Part shown: piece by piece, positions 53,431 to 64,000 of the stretch | How positions within the stretch are numbered: position 1 is the stretch's first letter | How the letters are laid out: each line of letters opens with the position of its first letter | Assembly: GCA_963662155.1 (NCBI GenBank) | Contig: OY759265.1 | Location: 15,791,396-15,855,395, forward strand | DNA length: 64,000 nucleotides | Direction of reading: 5' to 3' | Source of the DNA: Lamellibrachia columna | Lineage: Eukaryota > Annelida > Polychaeta > Sabellida > Siboglinidae | Program-made: the position numbers and the translations under genes | The notes under the pieces: generated by a model | Told to the model about the DNA's origin: nothing | What the model saw: only the letters and a program-made list of their open reading frames with translations | Databases searched by the model: none

Positions 53431-54790
53431 GCCACTCTTCCTCCTTTACTAATCGGAGCTTTGCTTGTCTCCAATTTTCGCAGTAGAGAGTCCCCCGCTC
53501 CATAATTCAGCCTGTCAATGGCTGCACAATTTATTCTGTATGTGTAGAGCCACAATATCCTGGCAGCGACTTTGTTGTTCTACTACGACCCCTATTGCTT
53601 GTGATGCATTTTGCCCAGTATGATAAGACCCAGTGATTCTCACTGAGCTATATCTGCTGTCCATGGATATGGTTACTGGAGCATCTTCAGGTAATCCTCG
53701 TAGCTTATTAATTGTCTTCATGTGGTCATGCCTTTTCACCAAGTCTACCAAAGTCATAGTTGCTGTCGCATTGCCAACTTTGTTTGCAGTCCGTTGCATG
53801 CTACTTCGGTACGGTGGTGGTACATCTAAGCTAGCAATTATCACTCGCCCTTTAGCGATTCCTGTGGTAGATTCCTGCAGTCCCACCTGAAGGCCGACAT
53901 TTGGAGCAGCAGATCTCTGCCCTGCCTTCTCAGTTGGTACTTCATGGTATAACTTGAACATTTTTGATGTGTATCCACACTTAACACACCTGAGATTTTG
54001 TTTCCAGCAGAGGCCAACCTTGACCTCTGTATGCACTGTAAATCTAGGAACAGCACACAATTAACTGTCAATAAGGGACGCATGCTCTGCAATGCACTCG
54101 TTATACATCTGTGTTGTTTTGTCTCTATGCATAATACGCATTTCTGATTGTGAGTCATCTTTCTTCAGGTATGTCGTTGTCAAGTCATCAGCAACACGTT
54201 TCTTCGGTCTCATGAGTTTGGCGCCACCCGATTTGCCCTCAGCATCTGGGACTTTGATGAGTCCACCTGGTGTAACTTTGGCGACTCTTGTGAATTCAGC
54301 TTGCGTGAGTCTTGGCATCCACATGCTTGGTGTGGAATTGTCTGCAACGTCTTTCTTGGACGTGTGCACAGTGTGCCCCTTCTGAAAGCCACATCTCCTC
54401 ACATTTTTGGCTATTCGGAACTTCACTTTTCTTCTCCATGCTGATATCTGTATCAGAGTCAAACACTTTTACTATCTGACTGATCTTGGAGCAATCTGTC
54501 CATCTGACATTTAAGCAATGGCCAGAATTTTAGTGGGGTAGACCACTTGTCTGTCATACTGCACAGCTATTGGCTGAGAAAATACCCCAATGTAGATTCT
54601 GAATAGAATTTACAACCTCCTGTAGTTGAAATCTGAGCAAAAAGTAGACTTATTGTCACTGTAGTTGCAACAGTAGACACTCAAAAGCCCCAAACAGGCA
54701 GCATCCTGTTCTATCTCGTTGACAGGCAGTTGGCACCTTCAGTGACTTGAAATTTGGTCATCCGTGTCAGAAATGCCAAGTGTTCACATG
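53431..54790 (-). pseudogene. Mutator-like transposase, copy A (N-terminal and middle parts; C-terminus deleted)
   Basis: The minus frame 54462-53515 runs through one in-frame TAA (54061-54063). Its upstream part has PRLTQAEFTRVAKV and AKLMRPKKRVADDLTTTYLK. Its downstream part has LRCVKCGYTSKMFKLYHEVP, GQRSAAPNVGLQVGLQESTT, PPPYRSSMQRTANKVG and INKLRGLPEDAPVTISMD through IALHIQNKLC. This order matches the Mutator-like transposase family common in arthropods, molluscs and cnidarians; the treble-clef-like CVKCGY is typical. After NKLC about 390 bp present in copy B are missing, and a short C-terminal tail (AIDRLNYGAGDS) follows out of context. Broken and inactive. Confidence 0.7.
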
Positions 54791-54801
54791 AAAATTAATT
54801 A

Positions 54802-55257
54802 GGGCACGGACCACAGTCAGAATCCATCCGCCATTACATACATAAAGAATCCCAAGGAAAAAATTCATTGTGCAGATAGGGTTTATTTGTGAGAGCAGAA
54901 ATTGTGTGGATGAGGGAGTGAAAGTGATGTTCTTGTGCACAGTAGCATCTAAGCTTTGAAATGATGCCATTTGTCAGTAGGTATACCAGTTGCGTAAGGA
55001 CACAGTGGCTGTTAGGCAGGATGTACTCATATTTTGGAAACTGGGGAATTTCATGGCAGAAATGCAGGGGCATCATGCTTTGAAGCAATTTGTGCGAAAA
55101 GGAGGTATGTCATTTTCACGAATTTTACACACCAGGTGTCTTAGTGGGTCTGTAATTTTTTGTGAATTTAAAAAAAAAATTGTAGGATAAATTTTCAATG
55201 TAGGCGCAAGAATGTTATAATGGTCGTCTATGGGAAAAGTGACTGTGGTCCGTGCCC
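54802..55257 (+). mobile_element. TIR element family B copy 2 (456 bp)
   Basis: The termini GGGCACGGACCACAGTC and GACTGTGGTCCGTGCCC are perfect inverted repeats. It follows directly on Mutator-like copy A, whose paralogue near 56795 lacks it. Confidence 0.88.
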
Positions 55258-55883
55258 AATATGAAATTTTGACTGGCTTGTTACCAAGGCAACGCATCGT
55301 GGTAAAACAAGCATGGATGACATTTTTTGTGAGAAAATGTAGGTGGAGAATCAAGTTTAACACTGTCTTGTCAAGAAATTGCAGTTGCATGTTATGGACT
55401 GGGTGTTTTAAAGCATATTGTATAGGCTAGCTAGCCCAGTATGGTGTCATGTGTGAAATTTCCAGCTGGGAAATGGAAGACAGTTCTTGTATATAGATTA
55501 ATGTATATGCTACACCATAATTTATCAAAGATTCCTAGACATCTAAGTTGTAGCCATATTTGCAAAGTCAGCTTGTGTGTTAATCCACAGCATATAATAC
55601 TGGTGCCACTGCATGTAAACAACAATAGAAGACAGTGTGTGAGAGAGCAGCATTGTTTTGGTCATGGTCATTACCCTCAGTGTATTTAGAAATTGTGCAG
55701 TTGAACAGGTGAGAGACAAATCAATCAATTAATTAAGCCAGTCTTATCATTACTCACCAGTTTGTGCGTTTTTGCATGCTCAGCTGCTTGCCTGTCTGTC
55801 TGTGTGTCCATGCTTCATTGTGCTCGCAGGGCTATGAGGTAATCCTCTCTTGAACTCCCCTCACATACATGTGGGGGGAGTGT
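55258..55883. other. No gene recognised between transposon copies
   Basis: Short frames on both strands (82 codons plus at 55441-55689, 64 codons minus at 55431-55625) have no family resemblance. CCCCTCACATACATGTGGGGGG near 55857 is a short palindromic tract. Confidence 0.4.
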
Positions 55884-56800
55884 GTGGCACACTTCCACCT
55901 TTACTAATCGAAACTTTGCTTGTCTCCAATTTCCACAGTAGAGAGTCCCCCGCTCCATAATTCAGCCTGTCAATGGCTGCACAGGCACGTCCCTTGACAT
56001 TGCAACTGAAGTTCACATTTTTTGGTAGAGAAGCACTCAACCCTCTGTTCAGGCCATCATTTCGGTTTGTGTTAAGACACAGTTTTGTTAACGCTAGTGC
56101 ATTTCCCCCTTATCTTAGTTGCAGAATCTTTCTCAGTGTAATCCTGTCTCCACTGGTCATGTTGAGATAGTGGAGAGTACCTGTCTGCAGGTACATTGAT
56201 TTTTTCCACCAGTTTCCTTTCCCACCTGAGCAGGCTATAGAGGAGTACCTGCATATCTTGCAGTCACCTCCATAGCAATCCAATGTCAATGCTGCTGTGC
56301 AGTTATCATGCCCTGGACAGGTGACATCAAATCCTCTCCTTCAAAGTGAAGCCCCCAAGGTGCACAATTTATTCTGTATGTGTAGAACCACAATATCCTG
56401 GCACAGTGTGCCCCTTCTGAAAGCCACATCTCCTCTCATTTTTGGCTATTCGGAACTTCAAAAACTTTTACTATCTGACTGATCTGGGAGCAATCTGTCC
56501 AACTGACATTTAAGTAATGGCCATAATTTTAGTGGGGTAGACCACTTGTCTGTCATGCTGCACAGCTATTGGCTGAGAAAATACCCCAATGTAGATTCTG
56601 AATAGAATTTACAACCTCCTGTAGTTGAAATCTGAGCAAAAAGTAGGCTTATCGTCACTGTAGTTGCAACAGTAGACACTCAAAAGCCCCAAACAGGCAG
56701 CATCCTGTTCTATCTCGTTGACAGGCAGTTGGCACCTTCAGTGACTTGAAATTGGGTCATCCGTGTCAGAAATGCCAAATGTTCACATGAAAACTTGTCA
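55884..56800 (-). pseudogene. Mutator-like transposase, copy B (C-terminal part; middle deleted)
   Basis: Shares its left flank and C-terminal segment with copy A but keeps the portion copy A lost. In minus-strand order this reads QNKLCTLGASL, GFDVTCPGHDNCTAALTLDC, YGGDCKICRYSSIACSGGKG, NRGLSASLPKNVNFSCNVKG and RACAAIDRLNYGAGDSLL. These are the Cys-rich and SLPKN segments typical of the C-terminus of this family. The N-terminal and central 810 bp of copy A are absent. Stops and frameshifts are present. The 5' non-coding part (56400-56800) is about 95 percent identical to 54370-54790. Confidence 0.7.
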
Positions 56801-57241
56801 GATATATAGCTTGTTTTCACACATACCATAATTCGTTGTACTTTGAACGCTCAATATTACCTATCAATGTTGTGAAATACACTGAAATGCTAGCTTTTTG
56901 CCCAAAAACAGTGCATATTTAAAAAAAAAATATCTCAATAAAAAATTAGTTGACAATTTTAGTGTTGTATTGATGAAAATACCCCACATTTTGTGAAACA
57001 CTTGTAAGATTTCCTATATCTCCGGCACAGCAAGCAGTGTGGGCTTTATGACTAAAGTGCATATATGTAATTCAGCCCACTTGAAATTCTTCCCCTCACA
57101 TACGGGGGCATGTCTCGGTGACATATCAATTAATGTGTAGCACTGCGATGTGGATTTCCTTCTGTGATTTATCGAGATAAAGGTTTTTCTTCGATTTGGT
57201 ATAACTTTCGTGACGGTTTGTGAGATGTCGGAAATTAATTA
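56801..57241. other. Spacer with duplicated 80-bp flank of family B
   Basis: 57160-57241 matches 45660-45745 (TTGGTATAACTTTCGTGACG and TTTGTGAGATGTCGGAAATT), so copies 1 and 3 of family B share their left flank. The rest shows no gene. Confidence 0.6.
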
Positions 57242-57688
57242 GGGCACGGACCACAGTCAGAATCCATCCGCCATTACATACATAAAGAATCCCAAGGAAA
57301 AAATTCATTGTGCAGATAGGGTTTATTTGTGAGAGCAGAAATTGTGTGGATGAGGGAGTGGAAGTGATGTTCTTGTGCACAGTAGCATCTAAGCTTTGAA
57401 ATGATGCCATTTTTCATTAGGTATACCAGTTGCGTAAGGACACAGTGGCTGTTAGGCAGGATGTACTCATATTTTGGAAACTGGGGAATTTCATGGCAGA
57501 AATGCAGGGGCATCATGCTTTGAAGCAATTTATGCGAAAAGGAGGTATGTCATTTTCACGAATTTTACACACCAGGTGTCTACTTATTTTCTGTGAATTA
57601 AAAAAAAAAATTGTAGGATAAATTTTCAATGTAGGCGCAAGAATGTTATAATGGTCGTCTATGGGAAAAGTGACTGTGGTCCGTGCCC
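57242..57688 (+). mobile_element. TIR element family B copy 3 (447 bp)
   Basis: Same termini as copy 2. Differs by a short deletion near 57580 (GTCTACTTATTTTCTG in place of GTCTTAGTGGGTCTGT). Confidence 0.88.
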
Positions 57689-57929
57689 TGCAAAATAAAT
57701 AATAACATGTCCTTTCAAAGGCGCATAAATAGTCAACCATTAAGACATGACATTTATATAATGAAATTAACATTAAGACCTAAGAAATCTTTTGGTACGG
57801 TAAGGCGAACTTTTAAAATATCACAGTGAAACAAAAGTAATGGTTTTCGGCCTATAGGCTACGAACACTGTGAATTACTAAAACATAACCATTTACAGGT
57901 TCTTACAGGTACTTTTCTGACTTATTTGG

Positions 57930-59265
57930 GCATTTATGCCTCTTATGCCAGCTCTTTCATATTTTTTATTGTTAGGTCTGTTTTGCGCATGCGTCTCACA
58001 ATTTCCAGGATAGGGGTGGAACGGTATAACATTTTTATTGTATAGTCCAGTTTGATGGGATGGCTTCGCCATAATTTGTCTATTTTTCTCAATAGATTGA
58101 ATAAATGGAGCCTCCACCACATACTGTGGGAGGCTGTTCCACACGTATGTGCATTGGTGTACACATGAATATTTTCTTATGTTTAATCTGCATCTAATCT
58201 AATATAATCTGTAATCTAATTTTTTTTACATTTTTAGGTTGTGTCCTCTTGTGTCAGAATCATTCTCTCAACGTAACTTAATCAAAGGATCATGTTTCCT
58301 TGCTATATCTTATATAATTCTATCATGTCTCCTCTGGGTCGACGATAAGCCAGATTTGGTAATTTTAATCTCTGTAAACGTTCTTTATAGTCAAGGTCTT
58401 TAAAACCAGGAATTAATTTGGTAGCTCTACGCTGGACGTTTTCAAGGACTGTGATATGCTTCAATAGGGATGGAGTCCATACTTGATTAGCGTATTCTAT
58501 GTGTGGGCGGACAAGATACATAAAATTTGTTGTGACGCACTGTTCATCCATGTGGTCGAAGGTACGCCGTATTATGTTCATCACTGAGCTGGCTTTGTTA
58601 ATTTTTTCTGACATGTGCCTCAAAGTTTAGTGAAGAGTCAAAAGTAACTCCAACATCTTTAACCTTGTCTGTACTATTTAGTATTTTATGATCTGGTCGC
58701 AGTGTGTATCCGTAGTTATTTATATGTAATTTACCTATTCTCATATGGCTGCATTTACTTTGGTGGAATTTCAAGAGTGTTGAATCTGTCCAGCTGTTCA
58801 GCTGTAGTCTTGTACAATCATCCTGGGTACATATATATATAAAAGCTTCATGTCGTCAGGGAACAGGAAGATGTATGAGCTGTTTACGACGTTAGGCAAA
58901 TCGTTTATGAATATGATAAAAAGTTTAAGGCCGATCACTGACCCTTGTGATATTCCACTTATTACGTCTTGCCAATCTAAATATGAATTATTTACTCGGA
59001 CACGTTGAGTTCTGTGCGCCAGCAATGGTACAATCCAGTCCAATATGTTTCCTTTTAATTCATAGCTCTCCAGTTTCTTTAAAAGTCGATTATGTGACAC
59101 TTTGTCAAACGCTTTCATAAAATCACAGTATATTACGTCGATACATCCTCCGTTGTCTAGTGTCTCGGTCCATATGTCAAGTACTTTAAGCAGCTGTAGA
59201 ACTATGGATCTACCCTTGAAAAAACTAGTGTTTTTTTCAGGGTGTCGAATCGTCGAAAACAAGCG
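57930..59265 (-). mobile_element. 5'-truncated LINE with reverse-transcriptase domain
   Basis: The minus strand from 59262 reads [20 protein letters not shown], then [40 protein letters not shown] and [10 protein letters not shown]. After a frameshift near 58850 come INKASSVMNIIRRTFDHMDE, VRPHIEYANQVWTPS and RRATKLIPGFKDLDYKERLQ, then VWNSLPQYVVEAP near 58140. This is a CR1/RTE-X-type polymerase in the right order. The catalytic box is FPDD rather than Y/FADD and GIPQGS is GISQGS, so it is decayed. The 5' break lies beside a TA array. Confidence 0.88.
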
Positions 59266-59307
59266 TTTTGTACTGCAATCGACGACCCCATAACGCTTTG
59301 CGCGATG

Positions 59308-60579
<1,272 letters not shown>

Positions 60580-60580
<1 letters not shown>

Positions 60581-60735
60581 CTGAACCCTTCAGGAGATCA
60601 TCTAGCGATGTCTGGACTGAAGAAGAATGCTGATAGCAGTCGAAACGTCACGAGAAGAAAAAGGTAAACTGACTGTGAAATAAATAAAAATATTACTCAT
60701 TTGAACATCTTCACTCATATACACGGGGCGTGATT
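60580..60735 (+). mobile_element. Penelope-like element 3' remnant (tentative)
   Basis: The text GACTGAAGAAGAATGCTGAT followed by AGCAGTCGAAACGTC and, after a short gap, AAATAAATAAAAATATTACT and GAACATCTTCACTC resembles the recurring 3' end of Penelope-like retroelements (LKKADSSRNVT... INKNITHLNIFTHI in translation) known in many marine invertebrates. Only about 150 bp is present. Confidence 0.45.
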
Positions 60736-61690
60736 TATAGTAAGCAATTTGGCATTTTGTTGAAATCTTGAATGTTTAATTCCCACTTTCTCCATATAAT
60801 ACTTCTGTGTGCGATCGCATGTGTAACTGGTAACAAAACTGTAATATAATTACTATCTGTTGCCCTGTTTTGAAGGCATATACCTAGAATATCTCATTTT
60901 ATTTTCTCAAGTACAATCTCGACTTGAGTTGAACAGTTATGTGCAGAAGTATTTACGAAATATCACACCGTGCAAGACTTTCACATGTAAACCAATTGTG
61001 TTATGGTAAATCATTAGGTTATACACATTAGAGGATGTAACTGCTGGAATGTACTGCCATGCCGCAAAATCATCTGAAAACCGACCAGGTTGTCGACATC
61101 GCCTAGCAAAAACATTATGAACAGAGAATGTTTACTGTAATTATTTATTGGAAAACAAGTTTTCAAGCAATCGTGTTTGCATGAAGTCGATAAAATAACA
61201 TAATATCGCAACACCTTACGAAAACAAATTGCGTGAATATCGATAATGTGACAATTATCTTCAGTTGATTCGGAAAACATTTATGACGATTGCCCTGTCG
61301 TCTGTCAAAGTGATGAAGGAGATCACACGTCGTTCTATTTACCGTATTTATTTACCGTTCTATTTACCGTATCTGACGTCAGCATCATCAATCTATTTGC
61401 AACAGTAGCTCTCTGCATGACGCAGCCAGCGTATTCACAATTGACCTTTTGGGTTGATCGATCACTGTCGGCTATTAATTATGATAAAAACTATTATTAC
61501 GCATCAAATATAAATTAAATATCAAGCAGTTATGACATATACATTTATAGGGACCTACCAACATAATCTATATAACTACAACGTTGTCATAACATTAATC
61601 TAACATATTTGGCTGCTAGGTAACACACACACGTAGGCCCTATGATTTGTTTGAACCACGTAATAATGTCACCGTATGGTCGCTATAGTG
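60736..61690. other. Intergenic DNA downstream of the P450 terminal exon
   Basis: No gene recognised; the 88-codon minus frame at 61014-61280 has no domain. It contains TATTTACCG short direct repeats near 61335-61370. Confidence 0.4.
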
Positions 61691-61869
61691 TCACGCCCTT
61701 AGAGCGATGATCTGGAATGGTTCTGGGCTCCGAGTGAGGCCCTGCTTGCCGTCCATGCTCGGCGGATTGTCCGGGTCCACCATGCGGAACTCGAACTTCT
61801 GCAGCAGCGTGGTGAGGAAGAGAAACAACTCCGTCTTGGCGAGCCCCTCCCCCAAGCACACACGGCACC
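61691..61869 (-). CDS. Cytochrome P450 terminal coding exon (CYP2-like clan)
   Basis: The exon begins after an acceptor (TCTCGCAG) at 61870 with two bases completing a glycine codon. It then reads [36 protein letters not shown] and ends FQIIALRA with TGA at 61691-61693. The cysteine of RVCLGE is the heme-thiolate ligand of the P450 FxxGxRxCxG motif, whose earlier residues would sit in the preceding exon. [15 protein letters not shown] is typical of animal family-2-type microsomal P450s, and a phase-1 junction here is usual for them. Function would be monooxygenation of small lipophilic substrates in the endoplasmic reticulum; the substrate cannot be told. No upstream exon was found up to 64000, so the gene must extend beyond the window or be a fragment. 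Confidence 0.85.
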
Positions 61870-61998
61870 CTGCGAGACATACACGGTTAGATGTCATATT
61901 GAACTAAAGCGTACACGAGAAACTACAGCAGCACATGCAGCCATAGTAATGGTTGAATAATACAGGAGTACATAGTAACAATAAACAATGTATTAAAA

Positions 61999-62000
61999 CA

Positions 62001-62060
<60 letters not shown>

Positions 62061-62080
62061 CACACGCACGCACACAGCCG
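61999..62080. repeat. (ACGC)n tetranucleotide array
   Basis: About 75 bp of CACG units with one CACACA interruption, in the presumed first intron upstream of the P450 exon. Same motif as 31797-31958. Confidence 0.97.
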
Positions 62081-63760
62081 GTGTCCGCATAGGCACTGGT
62101 CGTCCTAACTGATAGTCCGGCGTCCTACCGCTGAAATACTGCGCCACCACGTTTAGCACTTATCATCGTTTGACAGTCGTGAAGCCCAAACGACTAATGA
62201 CATAATAATAACGGTGACATTAGTATTGTATGTTATCGTTACTATCATTGCATAGATGATACATTTGAAATGTTATCAGTATCGCTGCTGGTCAACGGGA
62301 ATATATTAAGCTAAGTGCGTGGCAGGATAATAAAAGGGGTATATTCGGTTGATTAAACACGACAGAAGTGGGATCAACCCCTGTGATCAATCCATGTGGT
62401 CCGTCTTCGCCCAGGTTTGTTTGTTCCAGGTTTGTTCCCCTATATTTCGCCTTCAATTAATGACGATAATACCAGGCTGTGGCTTCGACGTTTTCAATAT
62501 CCACATGTTGCCAGTTTTCGCGCGTTCAGCTGTGCTAACAGCTCGTTCGCTTCAAACACACCAATCTGTTGTTGGACGCAAACATTCCTTTTTTAATGTC
62601 GACCCAGCTGACACAGGAGCACATTGTCTTTTTTCCAGTGCCCAACTTTCACACCCGTACTGCGTCACGCTTCAATCAACCGACATGAGTAATTGTATCT
62701 CCTGACATAGCCCGATCTCTGTTGACATCCAACTGTCGAGTAATTGGCGTGTTACACCGATTGCCCCAGCTCGCTTGCTCTGTGGCTTTCAACACTGACT
62801 AGCGAGTCGAAATATTTGATGCAGCGTGGCTGGTCGGTTGGCTTACCCCTGGTTGAAGGGTTGCTCCGTCACTTGTAAAGGCATGGCATGTGTCTGGTTT
62901 TCAGACCAGATTAAAACATCGGGGAAGGTTCGGTAATATGAGCATACTGGTAATATGGGCCACTTCCATAACTTAGAAACGGTACACCACGTATTGTCAT
63001 CAGCCGAGTTAAACAGTGCACCGGATCACGTAAGCAACATTTGCAATGGTAAGACACAAAAAAATGAAATGTTTACGTGAATAACTTTTAACATTTCTTA
63101 CGATTTCCGCATGTTGGATGAATACATAGAATGAGGCGGGGAATATGCCTATATGATGTAATAAGCCCATGCCACTTTTCGCACGAACTCGTGATGCAGT
63201 AGACCACTCTATATCACATGTTATGCTGTTTCGAGTGCTGCCATATCTCGCTTACTTCACACGTGCTCTCTACGGTCGATGCTCGAAGGTAAGTTTGTGA
63301 ATCAACGTTTTATGTTTTATTTTCGGTGTTGTCAAATTTAGTGTCCACTTTGTGTTAATAAAGCCATGTAACTAATGGTGCTATTTTGTAACTAGGCATG
63401 TATCATCACTAATAACTTGTAAACACATTAGCAGCGTCGATTGCGGGTGATAATAAGCACGCTTTTTAGACGCCACATATTGATCAAAATAGCACTATTG
63501 GGGCGAGACGCCTGTAAGCTAAAGGGGCAATACGCCTATGTAGGCGTTTCACCACGCCTCAGTGGTACATTAACATTTTGCAAATGTTGACAGTAGATAT
63601 ATAAACTGAACAGACACACCTTCCATAATTATAATTATTCTACTACTACCAGTTTCTGTACACCACTTAATATAAAGCAAACAACACATGCATGCTTATA
63701 ATTATCATCATGAATATATTAAACATTCATTATGAGTAGTTATCCAGAATATTCATTTTG
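62081..63760. other. Probable P450 intron or intergenic DNA; possible short exon at 63223-63288 (plus)
   Basis: An open frame of 118 codons at 62349-62705 (plus) is unrecognised. At 63223-63288 a plus-strand ATG opens 22 codons (MLFRVLPYLAYFTRALYGRC then SK) followed by GTAAGT, like a first exon encoding a hydrophobic or targeting leader. No partner exon was found. No minus-strand P450 exons were recognised here. Confidence 0.3.
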
Positions 63761-63768
63761 CAGTAGTC

Positions 63769-64000
63769 ATGGTCTCTACAAGAAAAAGGCAAACGGGAAT
63801 TACGGTGATGGCAAGTTTAGACTAGTCAAAGACGGCATGTCGCTCATCCGTGTCAGCCAGGAATTGGGAATTCCTGCTCGCACAGTTCGTAGACACCGTG
63901 ATGACCTTGTAGCCACACCTGGGACGTTCCATTGCCGATGGGGGTTGAATTGGCGATTAGTAACCACACCCAGACAATGGAGAGGGCCTTGTATGGCCTG
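63769..64000 (+). pseudogene. pogo/PSQ-type transposase N-terminus, frameshifted, cut by window end
   Basis: ATG at 63769 opens MVSTRKRQT. One base shift later the frame reads NGNYGDGKFRLVKDGMSLIR, then VSQELGIPARTVRRHRDDLV, the helix-turn-helix PSQ domain of pogo-family transposases. After a second shift near 63924 it reads VPLPMGVELAISNHTQTMER and ALYGL. Each shift is consistent with a single-base loss. The family normally continues into a DDE catalytic domain, which lies beyond the window. Two frameshifts in 230 bp make it a pseudogene copy. Confidence 0.8.

Noticed and set aside
62349..62705. 118-codon plus-strand frame
   Set aside because: No recognisable domain; composition is not distinctly coding and it lies on the opposite strand within the presumed P450 intron.

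Overview
This is a piece of an animal (metazoan) nuclear genome. It is AT-rich, its genes are split by canonical GT-AG introns, and it carries many tandem repeats and transposon remnants; no bacterial operon or rRNA is visible. The gene and transposon content (invertebrate-style HMBOX1, TIR-SAM protein, Mutator-like, pogo/PSQ, Penelope-like and several LINE remnants) fits a marine invertebrate such as a mollusc, other lophotrochozoan or basal deuterostome. The species cannot be fixed from the sequence alone.

Layout. 1-10.9 kb: no convincing gene; a roughly 71-copy 41-bp minisatellite (2.5-5.5 kb), a small hAT-type MITE with a perfect 8-bp target duplication, a TA microsatellite, and a MITE split by a LINE 3' end. 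10.9-12.5 kb (minus): a 512-codon open frame encoding a TIR domain, a SAM domain and the first part of what looks like a second TIR domain. 12.5-18 kb: CpG-rich upstream area, then intergenic DNA with an 814-bp terminal-inverted-repeat element. 18.0-25.6 kb (plus): a complete seven-exon homeobox gene, orthologue of HMBOX1 (464 aa reconstructed). 27.3-29.7 kb: two minisatellites (66-bp and 60-bp units) around an antisense LINE tail. 30.1-45.6 kb (minus): a complete twelve-exon PPIE gene (cyclophilin E, RRM plus cyclophilin domain, about 305 aa). Its introns are swollen by minisatellites of 52, 35, 32 and 21 bp, by a LINE, and by MITEs. 45.7-60.8 kb: a mosaic of transposon debris: three copies of a 455-bp TIR element, two complementary deletion derivatives of a Mutator-like transposase, a second transposase remnant, several LINE fragments and a Penelope-like tail. 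61.7 kb (minus): the terminal exon of a cytochrome P450. 63.8-64.0 kb: a frameshifted pogo/PSQ-type transposase start, cut by the window edge.

The three well-supported host genes are unrelated in function: TIR-SAM (innate immunity or NAD metabolism), HMBOX1 (homeodomain transcription or telomere factor) and PPIE (spliceosomal prolyl isomerase). They show no operon-like arrangement. Roughly one sixth of the window is tandem array by eye, and most long open frames in the window lie in such arrays and are not genes. Exon boundaries were set by hand from reading frame and GT-AG signals. They agree in phase throughout HMBOX1 and PPIE, but transcript data were not available.
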